From Castanea sativa (lineage: Eukaryota > Streptophyta > Magnoliopsida > Fagales > Fagaceae): a DNA stretch of 64,000 bases. Positions 11,896 to 23,508 of this stretch are shown piece by piece. The stretch's first letter is position 1. Every line of letters starts with the position of its first letter. The stretch lies in NCBI RefSeq assembly GCF_040712315.1, contig NC_134016.1, positions 25,182,390 through 25,246,389 on the forward strand, read 5' to 3'. The notes beneath the pieces were generated by a model. The model made no database searches. It saw only the letters and a list, made by a program, of their open reading frames with translations, and was not told where the DNA came from. The translations under genes were made by a program, and so were the position numbers.

Positions 11896-12695
11896 TGTAA
11901 GGACACAAATTGATCCAAGGACCAAAATATTTGGACAATGGCCAAGCCCACAACAATGAATTTGTTAGAGAGTGGATTTAATGTTGAACACTTAATGAGT
12001 CAAAGGGGAATCACGATGAATTGATTTAGTATTGGGATGATTGAGAAGAACAAGTTGAAGAGGAATACGCTCCTCAGTCAAGTCCGAGGAAGGTCTGTTC
12101 TTATATATATCTTTTTCAAACTTTGTACAAATGTTCAGAGTTCTCAGTTACACTTAGTTCTTCTCCTCTCTCTCTTGCCCCCCTTATGTGAAGGAATCTT
12201 TTTTCTTTTATACTCCTCCTGCCCCCCTCATCTTAGCCTTCCACTTGTTGATCAAATAATTAATCTTTCAGATGCTTGTCCTATCAGAACTTTCTTGAAG
12301 TCTCTGTGTAGCTGTAAGGCTGAAAATCATTGTTCGGGTATCACTTCCACATTAATGCAACTAGTTGATTAGGTGCAGAGCATTCAATGCGGTGGTATCA
12401 GCTATCTTCATAGATATTTCTCAATTCTCTGTTGACTCACCTCTTTGAAGCTTATTCTCCCAAGCACAGTTTCCCTTTGCCCAGTATTTGGTGGGTGGTT
12501 GGGCTTCATACTTTTGTTATATTTTTTGAGGAAGTTTATCTCCTCGAATAACACCACCTGTCTGTTACTATCGGCCCTCGTCCTCAGCCCAATAACCTAC
12601 TTGTCCTCCTTAATATTTGGTTGTCCTTGGGCTCTTTGGCACCCTCGGATGTGACCCGTGGCCTAGTGCCCTTATCTGGTTCTCTTATCCTCGTA
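11896..12695. mobile_element. Possible solo LTR with non-canonical ends
   Basis: The stretch starts TGTAAGGACAC and ends TCCTCGTA. It lies between direct copies of GTAGC (11891-11895 and 12696-12700; the shared flank is TAGTAGC). The interior has LTR-like GC-richer blocks such as CAAGTCCGAGGAAGG. The ends would be TG...TA rather than TG...CA, so the borders are uncertain. Confidence 0.4.
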
Positions 12696-12700
12696 GTAGC

Positions 12701-13441
12701 TAATATAGATAGGCATATTTCATGCCTACGAAAAAATGCATATATCTTTCAATTATTATTATTTTTTTGCATTCTTTATTGTGTGTTACTAATTTTTTTC
12801 CCCTTTTTGTTGGACATTGTTTTAATTGTTGCAAAAGCAACTAAATTTAAGTAAAAATGGCATATTTCAAATAAATTGTTTCTCACATAAAAAAATCAAT
12901 TGTTTCTCATATAAATCTTAGAAAAATGATATTAAAATTTCATTATACTTAAAATAATTAATATAACAAAATAAACATATTTATTATATTAGTAATCTTT
13001 CTAATTGCTTAGAAAATATACTACAGTATTAGTTCCATACAAACAAATACATGCTTGTGCACACACACACACACAAAGGAGTTAGGAAATTTAAAGGATT
13101 AAGATTAATTTTAGTGAATTTTTTCACAAGTATTGAATTTTTTTATATGGCTTTTGTGACAATTGTTGTCAAAACAACTAAGCATGCGTAAAAATGTCAT
13201 ATTCTAAATTTATTATTATTATTCTAACTAAAAATGATTTTCTATATAGAGTTTATAAAAATAATCATATAAATTCATTTAATATAAATAATTAATGCAC
13301 AAGAATAGATAATTAATATATGCATTTACTCTATTGGCTAATTCAATAAACTAATACTTTAATATCACAAATATAAAACTACATGTGCAAGCATATCAAA
13401 ATTGAGCTAATATTTTATATTCATTCTTCTTAATTTTACAG
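12701..13441. other. AT-rich stretch before the B3 exon
   Basis: Strongly AT-rich, with a short AC run near 13060-13073. No upstream exon of a B3 gene could be recognised here. Confidence 0.4.
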
Positions 13442-13577
13442 AGAATCCCAGAAGTATTTGTCAAGTATTTTGGTGGAGAAGTACCTAGCAGTTCTGTACT
13501 TTGGGGTCCTTCAAGTTCAAGGAAAACTTGGAGGGTTGATGTGAAAGAAGTTGATAAAAATTTGTTCTTCCAAAAAG
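13442..13577 (+). pseudogene. Orphan B3 DNA-binding domain exon (REM-like)
   Basis: The exon is bounded by TTTTACAG and a GTTAGA donor. It encodes 45 residues plus one base: RIPEVFVKYFGGEVP, then SRKTWRVDVKEVDKNLFF. This matches the first half of a plant B3 domain, where the R-I-P start coincides with a usual intron position in the REM family. B3 proteins are plant transcription factors that bind DNA. Neither the upstream exon with the start codon nor the second half of the domain was found within several kilobases. A solo LTR follows at 14297. It is most likely a fragment left by duplication or broken by insertions, though distant exons cannot be excluded. Confidence 0.65.
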
Positions 13578-13632
13578 GTTAGAGTGCATTCATGCTTTTT
13601 GCAACTTTAAATCTTAGCTACTTATAGAAATT

Positions 13633-13745
13633 GTAGGTCTATTTGGATACCGCTTATTGTTGAAAAAAGATGTTTATGGGTCCCGTGAACAGTGCATATG
13701 ACCCACTAGCTGCTGGGAAACGCGCTTCCCAAACGTACACTGCAT
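13633..13745. mobile_element. Possible short MITE
   Basis: GGTCTATTTGGATACCGC at the left and CGCTTCCCAAACGTACACTG at the right look like decayed inverted ends, with GTCCCGTGAACAGTGCAT between them. This resembles small non-autonomous elements common in dicots. No clear target-site duplication. Confidence 0.3.
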
Positions 13746-14476
13746 ATACCCATAATTTTATTGGAGAAAGGGAATAACAATAATGAAATGATTCATTATC
13801 ACTTAATTTAATTCTTTTTTATTCTATTCTATTTCATTTTGTTTTTAGACGCACACTGGACAGAAAGGACGAATCAAGACCCTCTCTATTTCACTAAAAT
13901 GGAGGGAGTCCTTTTAAAGGTCCGGATCTACTTCAAATAAATTCAATTTAAGGTCTAGAATCTGCCACATCTTTTAGAAGCCACTAACTTAACCTGATAG
14001 TAATTCAATTGTGATTAAGAAACAAAACATTAAGGTTTGGTCAAACAGAACAAAAATTAATTAATTAAACAGATCCTAACCTTTAAATGGACACTCTACA
14101 TTTCAAAGGGAAATGGAGAAGATTCGGATCCAAGACGGATGGGGAGTCAAGAATGGGCCAAGACCATCACTTTCGTTTTTATTTTTGAGAATATGTTTCT
14201 CACTTTTCATATGATCTTTTTTTTTTTTTTTTGTCAACCTGAATCCACCACACTCTTCGTTTTCATACCAATGTTAAGAAATTAAGAAATGCCCAGTGTA
14301 GAGAGGGAAAATTCCCGACCTATCACAAGCTGACACATCATACTACCAAAGTCCACAAAATACAACCAATTACAAAGCGCCACGTACTGCAGCTAGGTTT
14401 TGCCATCGCTATTCAGAAACCAATAGAAGTTTGCCAAGTGTCATTGAAATAAAGGCATGAAACTGCATCAGCAGGT

Positions 14477-14654
14477 GTAAGCAATGACACAAGCAGCTCC
14501 GCACATGTAAGCGATGACACAGGCAGCCTCGCACGTGTAAGCAGTGACACAAGCACTCAGCACATGTAAGCGATGACACAGGCAGCCTCGCACGTGTAAG
14601 CAGTGACACAAGCACTCAGCACGTGTAAGCGATGACATAAGCGGACCAATCAAA
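14477..14654 (+). repeat. 29-30 bp tandem repeat in the LTR U3, with G-boxes
   Basis: Six units start at 14477, 14507, 14537, 14566, 14596 and 14625, each beginning GTAAGC and containing TGACA and GCAC(A/G)T. Several unit junctions form CACGTG or CACATG, so G-box-like sites are multiplied. Confidence 0.85.
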
Positions 14655-14697
14655 CTCCGCCACGTGTCGCTCACCTACCCCTAAACTCCTATAAATA
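14646..14697 (+). promoter_or_regulatory. LTR core promoter: CCAAT, G-box/ABRE-like site, TATA box
   Basis: CCAAT lies at 14646-14650, CCACGTGTC near 14660, and TATAAATA at 14690-14697. The spacing and the position downstream of the tandem repeat fit a pol II promoter of the LTR. Confidence 0.65.
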
Positions 14698-15636
14698 GAA
14701 GCTTTCCTAAAACATTTAGGAGGACACAGACAGACAGGACGGAGACAGAAGGAAGAAGATATCTTGAGTTCAGAAATCCAGAAGCTCTGCCGGAATCAAA
14801 CCCCGAAGCCTCCAAGAACTTCAAGAACTTCAACCTCGAATGCAAACAACATTCGAAGCAAAATCATCCAAACTACTCGTCCAGATCTCAAAGTCCACTG
14901 GAATCAAGCTCAAAAGCCTCCAGAAACCTCAACAAACTACAAATTGGTGAAGCTCTACGGATTCAAGCCTCCAAAGCCCCGAAGAACTTCCACCACAAAC
15001 CTTCAAATACGAAGAACAATCAAAGAGGAATCATCCAAATCATATTCCTAAATCTCAAAGTTCACTAAAATCAAGCTCAAAAGCCTCCAGAAACCTCAAC
15101 AAACCATAAATCAACGAAGCTCTACGGAATCAAGCCTCTAAAGCACCGAAGAATTTCCACCACAAACCTTCAAACACGAAGAACACACGAAGAACACGAA
15201 GAACACGAAGAACAAAGAATTTCTAACAAGCTCATAGCCAGAGATTCATTGTAATTCCGTTTCAAAGATCTTCGATCCATTCCTCAGCCAAATTGAAGAA
15301 TATCTTATGTTCAAATCAAAATCACATTACCACAATTCCAATCAATAAATCTTTCAAGGAGATCGAATCAGAGGATCACTCTTTTGTAATTACAGAGAAT
15401 TGTACCACACATTTATCAATACAAATTCGTATTTGTGAAACTATTTTACTTGTTTGATTTATTTCGAACTAAGAAATTTAGTCGTCTACACCCAGGTTGA
15501 ACAACTTTGTTCAACTTGGGCATTTCTTAATGTACCATATTGGGATGAGTTTGGATGAACATTTGAAAATAAATTGTACGGAAAATTATGAGTAATTTTA
15601 TAACAATTTATAAATGTATTTAACCAATTACCTAGA

Positions 15637-15639
<3 letters not shown>

Positions 15640-15702
<63 letters not shown>
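15640..15702. repeat. (AT)n microsatellite
   Basis: About 60 bp of pure AT repeat. Confidence 0.95.
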
Positions 15703-15705
<3 letters not shown>

Positions 15706-15707
<2 letters not shown>

Positions 15708-16120
15708 ATAACTAATATTCGAAACGTTTGAATTTTTGTTGACTGTGTTTTATTGCATCACGTGGCTATACAATATTTCCACGTTTACATTTAAAAAAAC
15801 CGAAACATTGTGTCTTTTTGTTTGGTAGAATAAGAGAAACATTTTAGTGAATTTATACACAATCATACAATGTTCTATTTCTTGGGTAGTAGTTACAAAA
15901 TATAAAACAAACTCTTCTTTTTGGCTCCTGGGTAGTTACAAATTATGCACCTTTCACATTTGTTCCCACAAAAAAAAAAAGAAAAAAAGAGTACACTTCA
16001 CACTTCTTTCTTATCTTTTTTTTCCCTGTATGCTTCTCTCTCTCTCTCTCTGATAATTTATTTTCTACACAACTTTGATACATTTCTCTATACAAGTTTT
16101 CCTCTATTTGCCAAAAATAT
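15706..16120 (+). repeat. Diverged duplicated segment, copy 1
   Basis: TAATAACTAAT, CGAAACGTTTGA, CACGTGGCTA and ATTTAAAAAAACC, followed by a CT-rich tract and ACAACTTTGA, recur in the same order at 18913-19360. The layout suggests a duplicated promoter or 5' UTR-like region. No gene could be attached to it. Confidence 0.6.
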
Positions 16121-18880
16121 CATAAGACTCTCCAATAGGATTTACGACTGTTTCTTTAAGGTACAGAATTGGAACACCGTAAGTTGCATGTTTCACTTTT
16201 CTTTTTGGTGAAAAACAAGAAAAATAAATATTAAATCAATGTTTTTTTTTTTTGGTTTTGTTTCTATCTTAATTTTTCTGATTCATTTGTAGAACCAAGT
16301 GCAGGAATGGTGGACATAACAAGCATGGCTGTAGCCATATCAAGTAAGTTTATCAAGATCTGAATTTTTTCTAACCACTGGTATTTTTTTTTGTTAATTT
16401 GGAATTATGTTCTTTAATTTCTTAAATTTGAGTCCTAATTGATTCACATAACTTCACGTATAGGATCACTGTCTCCTCAAAATATCAAAGACTGCCACTC
16501 CTGTAAGAGTCTCTTCTTTATTTGTCTTTCTCTCTGATTTCTTCTTCTTCTTTTTAATTGAATTTGATATGTCTGATTTACATTGTTATTTTAGATTTTT
16601 CAGTGATATATATGGGCCCTGAACCCACATGGCAGATAAGGATACAGCAGTCAAATTATTAGAATAATTGTAGCAGTTTATCCTTATCAAGTGGCAGTAG
16701 TTTTCTCTATCATAAAATACAAAAAAGTAGTAGTAGTTTTTTTTTGCTTTTTCTGTTGATAGGGTCAAGTAGCAGTAGTTGGATTTGAAATAAACTCATT
16801 CTATTTTGTAGAGTAGATAAGGTGATTACGTTGGTTGTCATTACTCATTAGGATGTTATTATATCATTAGCCAATTGTTTCGGCTATTTTAATTCTAATT
16901 AGTTTGCTATTTGAATTATTTTCAATCAGATTTAATCCATACCATGGCTACATTTTATATAGAAAAGTGTTGAAATAAAGATCATTAGAAAATTTAAACC
17001 AACACTATCTCTTTTCTCTCATTGAGGAGATTAGTCATCTCAAATTGACTAAAATCCTCTATTCTTCTTTTCGGTTGCTAAGGAAATTTTGCATGTAGGT
17101 TACTCATATGCAATCAATGGCTAATTTTGATAGAGGAGGTACAATACTTGTCTTAATTTACTGTTGGTAAATGTATGATATAACACATAAAGTTGTTAAT
17201 CTAAGCATGTTTGATGTCCTTTTTTGTGTCTTCATCATCATTGTTGCCGGTGATGCTTATTACAAAGCCAGTGCCCCTTTTCTTTTTGTTTTCATTGGTG
17301 GATAGGATTTTCTTTTTTGTAAATTTATGGTTTTCATTTGGTAAAAGTTTGGGTTTTAATTATTACCAAAATGAGTGGATGAAAAACTATTCTCTTTCTT
17401 TGAATTGTGATCACCTTAATTTGCAAAAGAAACTCTGAATTCCACTATTGGTTGCAACCTGCTAAATCATCTAATTGTTGATGTATGCTACAAGATCTCT
17501 TGTTTTACTTCATTGGTAGATAGGATTTTATTTTTTGTGAATTTATGTATTTCATTTGTTATAAGTTTGGGCTTTAAGTTTTCCCAAAATGAGTGGATAT
17601 AAAACTGATCTTTCTTTGAATTTGTTTTCAATACCATCAGATTTATTGGTAATTGTAGTGTCAAAGCTATTCATATATTTTTGTATTCTACTCTACAATT
17701 ACCAATTCTGTTTAATGCCTATGATTATATTAGATGATAAGTTAGAATGAAAGCTTTTAACTTTGAATGTAAGAGTATAACTTTATAAGGTTCTCAAAAA
17801 ATATAATTGAGAAACTTTTTTTTACAACAATAGAGAGGGGAATTTGAACCATATTTATCCTATAAAGTAAAGCAACTAAATTATGCAATAAATGTATAAA
17901 TATAATGCATTTTGGCTAAATTTGGATGCGTTTTGGGATGATATAATTATGTAATTTGATTTATGTTATCAAGATGTAATCTATAATTTTACATTGAAAT
18001 TTTATTTATAATGTTCTACTCATACCAAAAGAATATGTTCTATAGAGTGCAAATGCAGATATTAATGTGGAGAAGGTTTTCTTTTCCATAGCAAGGAATA
18101 TTAAATGAAGGCCTGCAAATATTGATTCCAAGATTGAGGTATGTGGGTATCAATAACTTACCCCATTAGTAATTTGACAATTTCAAGCACACTTTGCAAT
18201 TTTGTGTTGGTATATAGTGTGTCATATAGTTAGGGAAACAACCTACATTAAAATCAGAATTTTCAATATTTACCCAACATTGATATCTAATTATGAAATT
18301 CTATTAAATGAACATGGCCTAAATGGATTATATAGTTATTTTGTGATTCATTCTAAATTTTGAAACAACCCATATTTAAAATAAATAAAATTTTTCTAAC
18401 ATACTTATCATTGCATAGGTGTTCACTAAAGGCCTCTAATAGGTAAATTGATTTCTTATTCTTATATGATTTTTCTTCTTTTGTTTTTGTACAGAAAAAT
18501 CTCCAGTGTTGGAGCTTAAATACTCTAAAACATTGAAAGAGAAAATCAACTAACTTATGCAGTAGGTGATTGATAGAAGGTGTGATTTGCAAATTGTCCC
18601 AGTCTCCATTTATGAATGTTGAGAAAGAAGACATTTGAGGTCTTCCGCTTAGGCAATTGTACTATCGCATGCTATTTTAGGAGACATAATTTAAGAAAAA
18701 AGTTTTACAAAAGTTTTAAATGAAAGTTTCATTTCAAGTTTGTTATACAATTTCCTTATATAAAGCATTAACATTCTTAATTTATGTTTTAGTGTCAATT
18801 CAAATGCCCTTTTATATAATATAATCCATATTTTCTTTGTCTACTTAAATAAGGAAAACAAACACTATTCAACTAAGAGA
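16121..18880. other. AT-rich stretch with possible non-coding exons
   Basis: No protein domain. Two short segments have splice-like borders: about 16294-16343 (after TTTGTAG, before GTAAGT) and about 16465-16502 (after ATAG, before GTAAGA). Joined, they stay open for some 29 codons but match nothing I know. They could belong to a lost gene or a non-coding transcript. Confidence 0.3.
17291..17623. repeat. Local direct duplication of ~115 bp
   Basis: 17291-17406 and 17509-17623 are similar throughout (TTCATTGGT, GATAGGATTTT, AAAATGAGTGGAT, TTTCTTTGAATT), about 100 bp apart, with scattered differences. Confidence 0.75.
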
Positions 18881-18912
18881 GATGCCCGTGCATTGCATGG
18901 GTAAGCGGCTGG
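18881..18912 (+). mobile_element. Helitron-like 3' terminus
   Basis: A short hairpin (CCCGTGCA / TGCATGGG, one G-T pair) is followed after seven bases by CTGG and then T. This fits the Helitron 3' rule of a hairpin, then CTRR, inserted before T. The 5' end was not found. Confidence 0.45.
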
Positions 18913-19360
18913 TAATAACTAATAGCCGAAACGTTTGACTTTTTATTGACCTCTCCTCATTGCACCACGTGGCTACATAGATTAATGCCACGTGTATATT
19001 TAAAAAAACCCTGAATAATTGTGTCTTTTCATTTGATGGAAGTTTTAGTGATATTTTCTCTTTTTTGAACCATTGTATCAGTCGTCTATAGTAAATTAGA
19101 GACAGAATGTTTTATCTTTTGGACTATAGTTACAAAATATTTTGACTCTTTTTTGCCTTATGTACAGACCCCTTAAAAGCCCAATTGCCTATACTAAACT
19201 ATAAACACAACGTTTGATAGTTTTTATAAATTAAACATCACTTCTTTCTTTTATCTTTATCTTTGTACGCTCTTCTTCCCTCTCTCTCCCTCTCTTTGAA
19301 TTTATCTCCTGCAGACAACTTTGAAACAAATTTCTCCAAGAAAATTTTATCCTATTAGCA
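18913..19360 (+). repeat. Diverged duplicated segment, copy 2
   Basis: This is the counterpart of 15706-16120. Its similarity begins exactly at the base after the putative Helitron end. It carries CACGTGGCTA, CCACGTG and a CT-rich tract. Confidence 0.6.
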
Positions 19361-20630
19361 AGGACTTCTCTTTTTTGTAACACTGGCCAGCAAGGTGTCA
19401 AAGCAAATTTAAGGATCAGATACCTTTTCTGAAATGTACGGTAAAGAAAAAAAATTGTATGGTAAAAAAAAATTGGGTATTAAATACAGGTGAAGTATTA
19501 GGGTGACAATAGGATATATCAAGTAACGTATTACAATATTTGTAATAGAAAGTCAAAGAATTGAAATGCCCCTGAAATGCCCACTATGTTAGAACTTAGA
19601 TCATTGCAAAAAAGAACCGTAATATATGATAAAGATGACTAAAGATTTGATGTTGAGAAAAGAAAATGTGAAAAAAAAACAAGGAAGATTTTTGTTTTTA
19701 ATTAGTATTTTACAGGCTCACAACACCTTATCACTATTGTTAAAGCCTCAACCACCATGAGATCAGTCAAAATGTTGAGATGAATGATTTTGCAAAATCT
19801 TTTGAAAAAAAGAAAAAGAAAGGAGCACGATGACAACGCAATATGTAAATAAAATCTTGCATTTTTATTGTTTATGTGATTGAGACTTATTTGTGAGGAA
19901 GAGAGTGAAGAGATTGAGACGGAGGTTAAGAGATTTGTGAGGCTGAGAATGAAGAATAGAACATCTGTACGTGTAGCCATTGGCAAAGAAAAGTCAAGGT
20001 ATTGGGAAAGTAAAAATAATTTAAGTATGTGAATGAGAACAATTCAAGATAAGAGTAAAAAAAAAAAAACAAAGAGATAAAGATGAGAGAATTAAAAAAA
20101 TGGTGGAGCAAGAAAAAAAAAAAGAGAGGAAAATACGGATTAATTGGACTTATGCAATTTATGAATTTAAAACTTCTTTTTACCCAAGTAATTTCCCACT
20201 TTTATATAATAAAAAAAGAAAGTAATTTCCAACCCTCATATCGCTTTCTCTTCAGTGGTACTCATTGATTGATTTTTTAAAATTATAAAATAGGTTGAGT
20301 GATATTAGATTATTTTTATTATTCCCTTTACATTTTAATAACTTATAATAGTGCTACTCCAGGTTTGTTAACGATTTCTTTGATATTTTTAAAAAATACT
20401 ATTCCTATTAAGTATGATTTTTGGGTATTGGTAATAATTATATATTAATGTCGTCTTTAGCATAAATTTTGGGTATAACAAATTCTTACTTATAGCGAAG
20501 AAATACCAAATTATTATTGGTGTTGGACTTATCATTGGTATTAGAATTTTTTCCCCTTTTAAATTGTAACTTTTATTTTCAAGTGATCATAACTTTAAGC
20601 AAAGTGAAAATTTAAATTTTTGCTCAACTC
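19361..20630. other. AT-rich stretch without recognisable genes
   Basis: Frames here are low-complexity. I see no domain or element borders. Confidence 0.4.
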
Positions 20631-20632
20631 TT

Positions 20633-20660
20633 CCGTGCATCGCACGGGTTAACGACTTGT
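20633..20660 (+). mobile_element. Second Helitron-like hairpin end
   Basis: CCGTGC / GCACGG hairpin followed by GGTTAACGACTTG, clearly related to the hairpin at 18885-18901. The final bases read CTTG instead of CTRR, so the terminus is decayed or the assignment is wrong. Confidence 0.35.
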
Positions 20661-20661
20661 G

Positions 20662-20703
<42 letters not shown>
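20658..20703. repeat. (GT)n(AT)n microsatellite
   Basis: A short GT run followed by an AT run, directly after the hairpin. Confidence 0.9.
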
Positions 20704-20704
<1 letters not shown>

Positions 20705-21000
20705 CAATTTTTTAATATAAATAAAATACGTAGAAAATTCTTACATCCCTCCTAACAAAGAACTTAATTAATCAGGCTGTACATCAAAGTATCAAGGGCT
20801 TAAGATATCTAATCAAGTCTAGTATTAACTCAATCCAATTCTCATTTCCAATCCAATTCAATCAAGTTTGTCAAACAATACCTTGGTATAAGAAATCTTA
20901 ATTAGTATTACATCCCTACTATTGTAGGGTAATAGAGAATTGTACTGGCTGACATTAAAGAGGTCAAACCTTCCAGACATTGAATGTATAAAATTGGAGT

Positions 21001-21315
21001 TTAGATCATATAGAGAATTACTGCAAGGGATATCATTGTTGCAGTGCTCCATGCACCCAAGGCAGATCCATTGCTTTTGTGATGGGTAGTGTTTGAACTA
21101 CTCCTCCTAAAAATGGGAATGTAGGGGAAGTAGGGGTAGTAGGGGGTGGGCTGCGCCCGTGGCTGAATACCGCTGCTTCCACCTCCAATGCCTCTGCTTC
21201 CACCTCCAAATCTACCTTTGGCAGCTGCCGAAGTAAGTAGGAGGGTCATAGCCATTAGCACAATTGCGAGTTTCACTTGGTTGCGAGCCAAGTTAAACTT
21301 CTTCATCGTTTCCAT
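21001..21315 (-). CDS. Small secreted glycine-rich protein, GPI-anchor-like
   Basis: The frame encodes 104 residues without introns. The N-terminus is METMKKFNLARNQVKL followed by a hydrophobic stretch (AIVLMAMTLLLTSAAA), a good signal peptide with cleavage near AAAKG. The mature part is short: a glycine-rich segment GRFGGGSRGIGGGSSGI, a Tyr/Pro-rich segment PTPYYPYFPYIPIF, then a Ser/Asn/His-rich linker. The C-terminus SNGSALGAWSTA plus TMISLAVILYMI is a small-residue site followed by a hydrophobic tail, as in GPI-anchored proteins. A second ATG (codon 4) could also start. I do not know the exact family; function is unknown, and a cell-wall or membrane-surface location is inferred. The well-ordered layout argues for a real gene. 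Confidence 0.65.
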   Translation of the reverse strand: METMKKFNLARNQVKLAIVLMAMTLLLTSAAAKGRFGGGSRGIGGGSSGIQPRAQPTPYYPYFPYIPIFRRSSSNTTHHKSNGSALGAWSTATMISLAVILYMI

Positions 21316-22445
21316 TTACTGCACACCATACAGAGCCAAAGACTTCTTGAGAAATATTGGTAGATACATATATCATTTATGAAGGAAAGAATACTACAAT
21401 TGTGGCCACTTTGTAAGAGTGTTAAGCATGCATGGTGATTCAATCAGATACCAAAAACCAGAATATGGAATTTTTAATACCTATGAGCTCTAACTTAAAC
21501 CTTATAAGAACATGCATCATGAAAGAACTTCTGGGTTCAAGATCGGTGCGTGTTTAATTTACTAATAAAAATTATAATACATGTTTTACTTAAAATAGCA
21601 TATCCACATAACATTTCCTCACTTGGAGAAACATGCATAAAGAGTTATGTTGGAGTGTCAATCGAACTCTAGAAAAATGTAAGAAATGAGGAAATTATAC
21701 AAGATGCCAAGGGTGTTTATCATAAACTAGAAGAATCATCATCTAGGAAAAAATAAAAAATAGAAAAGAACAAAACTAGAGGAAGAAGGTGAATTACGAA
21801 ATTTTGAGGGTCAGTTGGAGAGAATCCTTGCGATAGCATGTAGGACAGTACACAGAAGAACAATATATACGAAATTTTAATATCAGTTTTGCTATTAATA
21901 AAAATTCTTAAACAAATTTTCGCTCCTTACTCGTATTCACCTCTAGGTGGCAACAATATAACAATGTAGTTTCCTATATAGATTCCTTTCCCCGTTTCCC
22001 GTAGAGAATACGTGTGCTAAAATTACAACTATTTCAACTCTGAATTAATTGTAATGGGTTCTAATATATAGTATATACCAGTAAAAGGTCATTGGGCTTA
22101 CTCCCAAGGACCCAGGCAGGGCCGGCTCCATATGGTTAGGCCTAACACAATAAATTTAAATGAGAACTTTTAATTTAAATATTAATTAAATAAATTTATT
22201 CCATATTAACTAAATCAAAGTTAATTTTATAAATTAAGACTAATCAAACTAAATTAATTTCATATAGCTAGATAATACAATCTCTTGATTCAAGTACAAA
22301 ATTTACAGAAAGTAGATGAAAATTTGTTATTGTTTTTGAAAGGAGATTTACTTTATTTTTGATAAGGTGATGAATCGTTATATATTTTTATTTTGGTGCT
22401 AAGAAAAAAAAATAGAGATTCTTTATGTAGCCATGTGGGAGATAG
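21316..22445. other. 5' flank of the small gene and spacer before the retrotransposon
   Basis: AT-rich. The promoter of the gene at 21001-21315 must lie here, but no convincing TATA box was fixed. CAGGGCCGGCTCCATATGG near 22116 resembles the end of a hAT-like element, but no partner end was found. Confidence 0.35.
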
Positions 22446-22949
22446 ATGGTTGTGTGGGCCTTTTTTGCAAATATTGGGCTGGGTCGCTTGCCGCTACACT
22501 AGGCCCCAAAGTTTTCTAGATCAGGGAGTTGGGACCGGTCCAATAGCAACCCTCCTTGGTCCGGCTTGTGCGCAAACAATGAGTCCAAGCCCAAGGGAAG
22601 ACGTTGCAAAGTGGGCTTATTCCTTATTTCTGCCGTAGAAGGAATTTTTCTCCAATTTCCGCCGTAGGTCTAACTTTTCTGCTGTATGGTAAGATTGTCT
22701 GCGGTGCAATAAAACTGTTTGCTGTGTAGTTAACCTGTCTGCTGTAAAAAGAAGCTGTCTGCCATGCAGTTAAGCTTTCTGCTGTGTTAATAAAGCTTTC
22801 TGTTATGCTAATAAAGCTGCTTGCTGTGAATGACTACTCTTCATTTTCTGCAAAAATACTTTTCTATTTCCTACACATAAACAAATTTAAAACCCAAGAA
22901 AAATACCACTCGAGCAAACGATAGGTTACTTGCACTACAACAAAATGTA

Positions 22950-23450
22950 TTTTTAGTGACGAAAATTAGTGAGGAAATATTTTTCGTCACTAAAAATATA
23001 GCTTTAGTGATGAAATATAAATTTCGTCACTAATAATGAAAAAAATCATAACAGTTAGTGACGAAAAATGAATTTCGTCACTATTGTGATCTGAAAAATG
23101 GGCGCCAATGGAGGGAAACTTTGGCGCGAGTTTAATTAGTCTATAGTGACGAAATATTTCGTCACTAAAAGTTGAAATTTTTAGTGACGAAATATTTCGT
23201 CACTATAGGTATTGCTGTGGATAATATTAGTGACGAACATCTCTTCGTCACTATAAAGAAGAATTAGCGACGAAAAATATTCGTCACTAAAAATAATAAT
23301 AATTTTGCACTTATATGTTTTTAGTGACGAAATCACAATTCGTCACTAAAAATATAATTTAGCAACGAAATATGAATTTCGTCTCTAAAAATCTTAACAA
23401 AGCCGGTCTTTAGTGACGAAACTAAAATTCGTCACTAAAACCTTAAAAGC
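22950..23450. repeat. CACTA left subterminal GTGACGAA array
   Basis: More than a dozen copies of GTGACGAA or TTCGTCAC, often paired as inverted repeats (TTTAGTGACGAAA ... TTTCGTCACTAAA). These can fold as hairpins. Confidence 0.85.
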
Positions 23451-23508
23451 CTAATTTCAAAACCTAGCTAAACCACAAAACATTTCACTACCCAAGAGCC
23501 ATTTCTGT

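Larger units (their letters stand above)
14297..15490 (+). mobile_element. Solo LTR, 1194 bp, TSD CCCAG
   Basis: The stretch starts TGTAGA and ends TCTACA, perfect inverted ends. It is flanked on both sides by CCCAG (14292-14296 and 15491-15495). It contains a tandem repeat, a CCAAT motif and a TATA box in the order expected for U3 followed by R. No internal retrotransposon sequence or second LTR follows, so it arose by LTR-LTR recombination. The family is not identified. Confidence 0.88.

Noticed and set aside
16294..16502. Two short exon-like segments
   Set aside because: Splice-like borders but no recognisable protein and no start or stop context; kept only as a remark.
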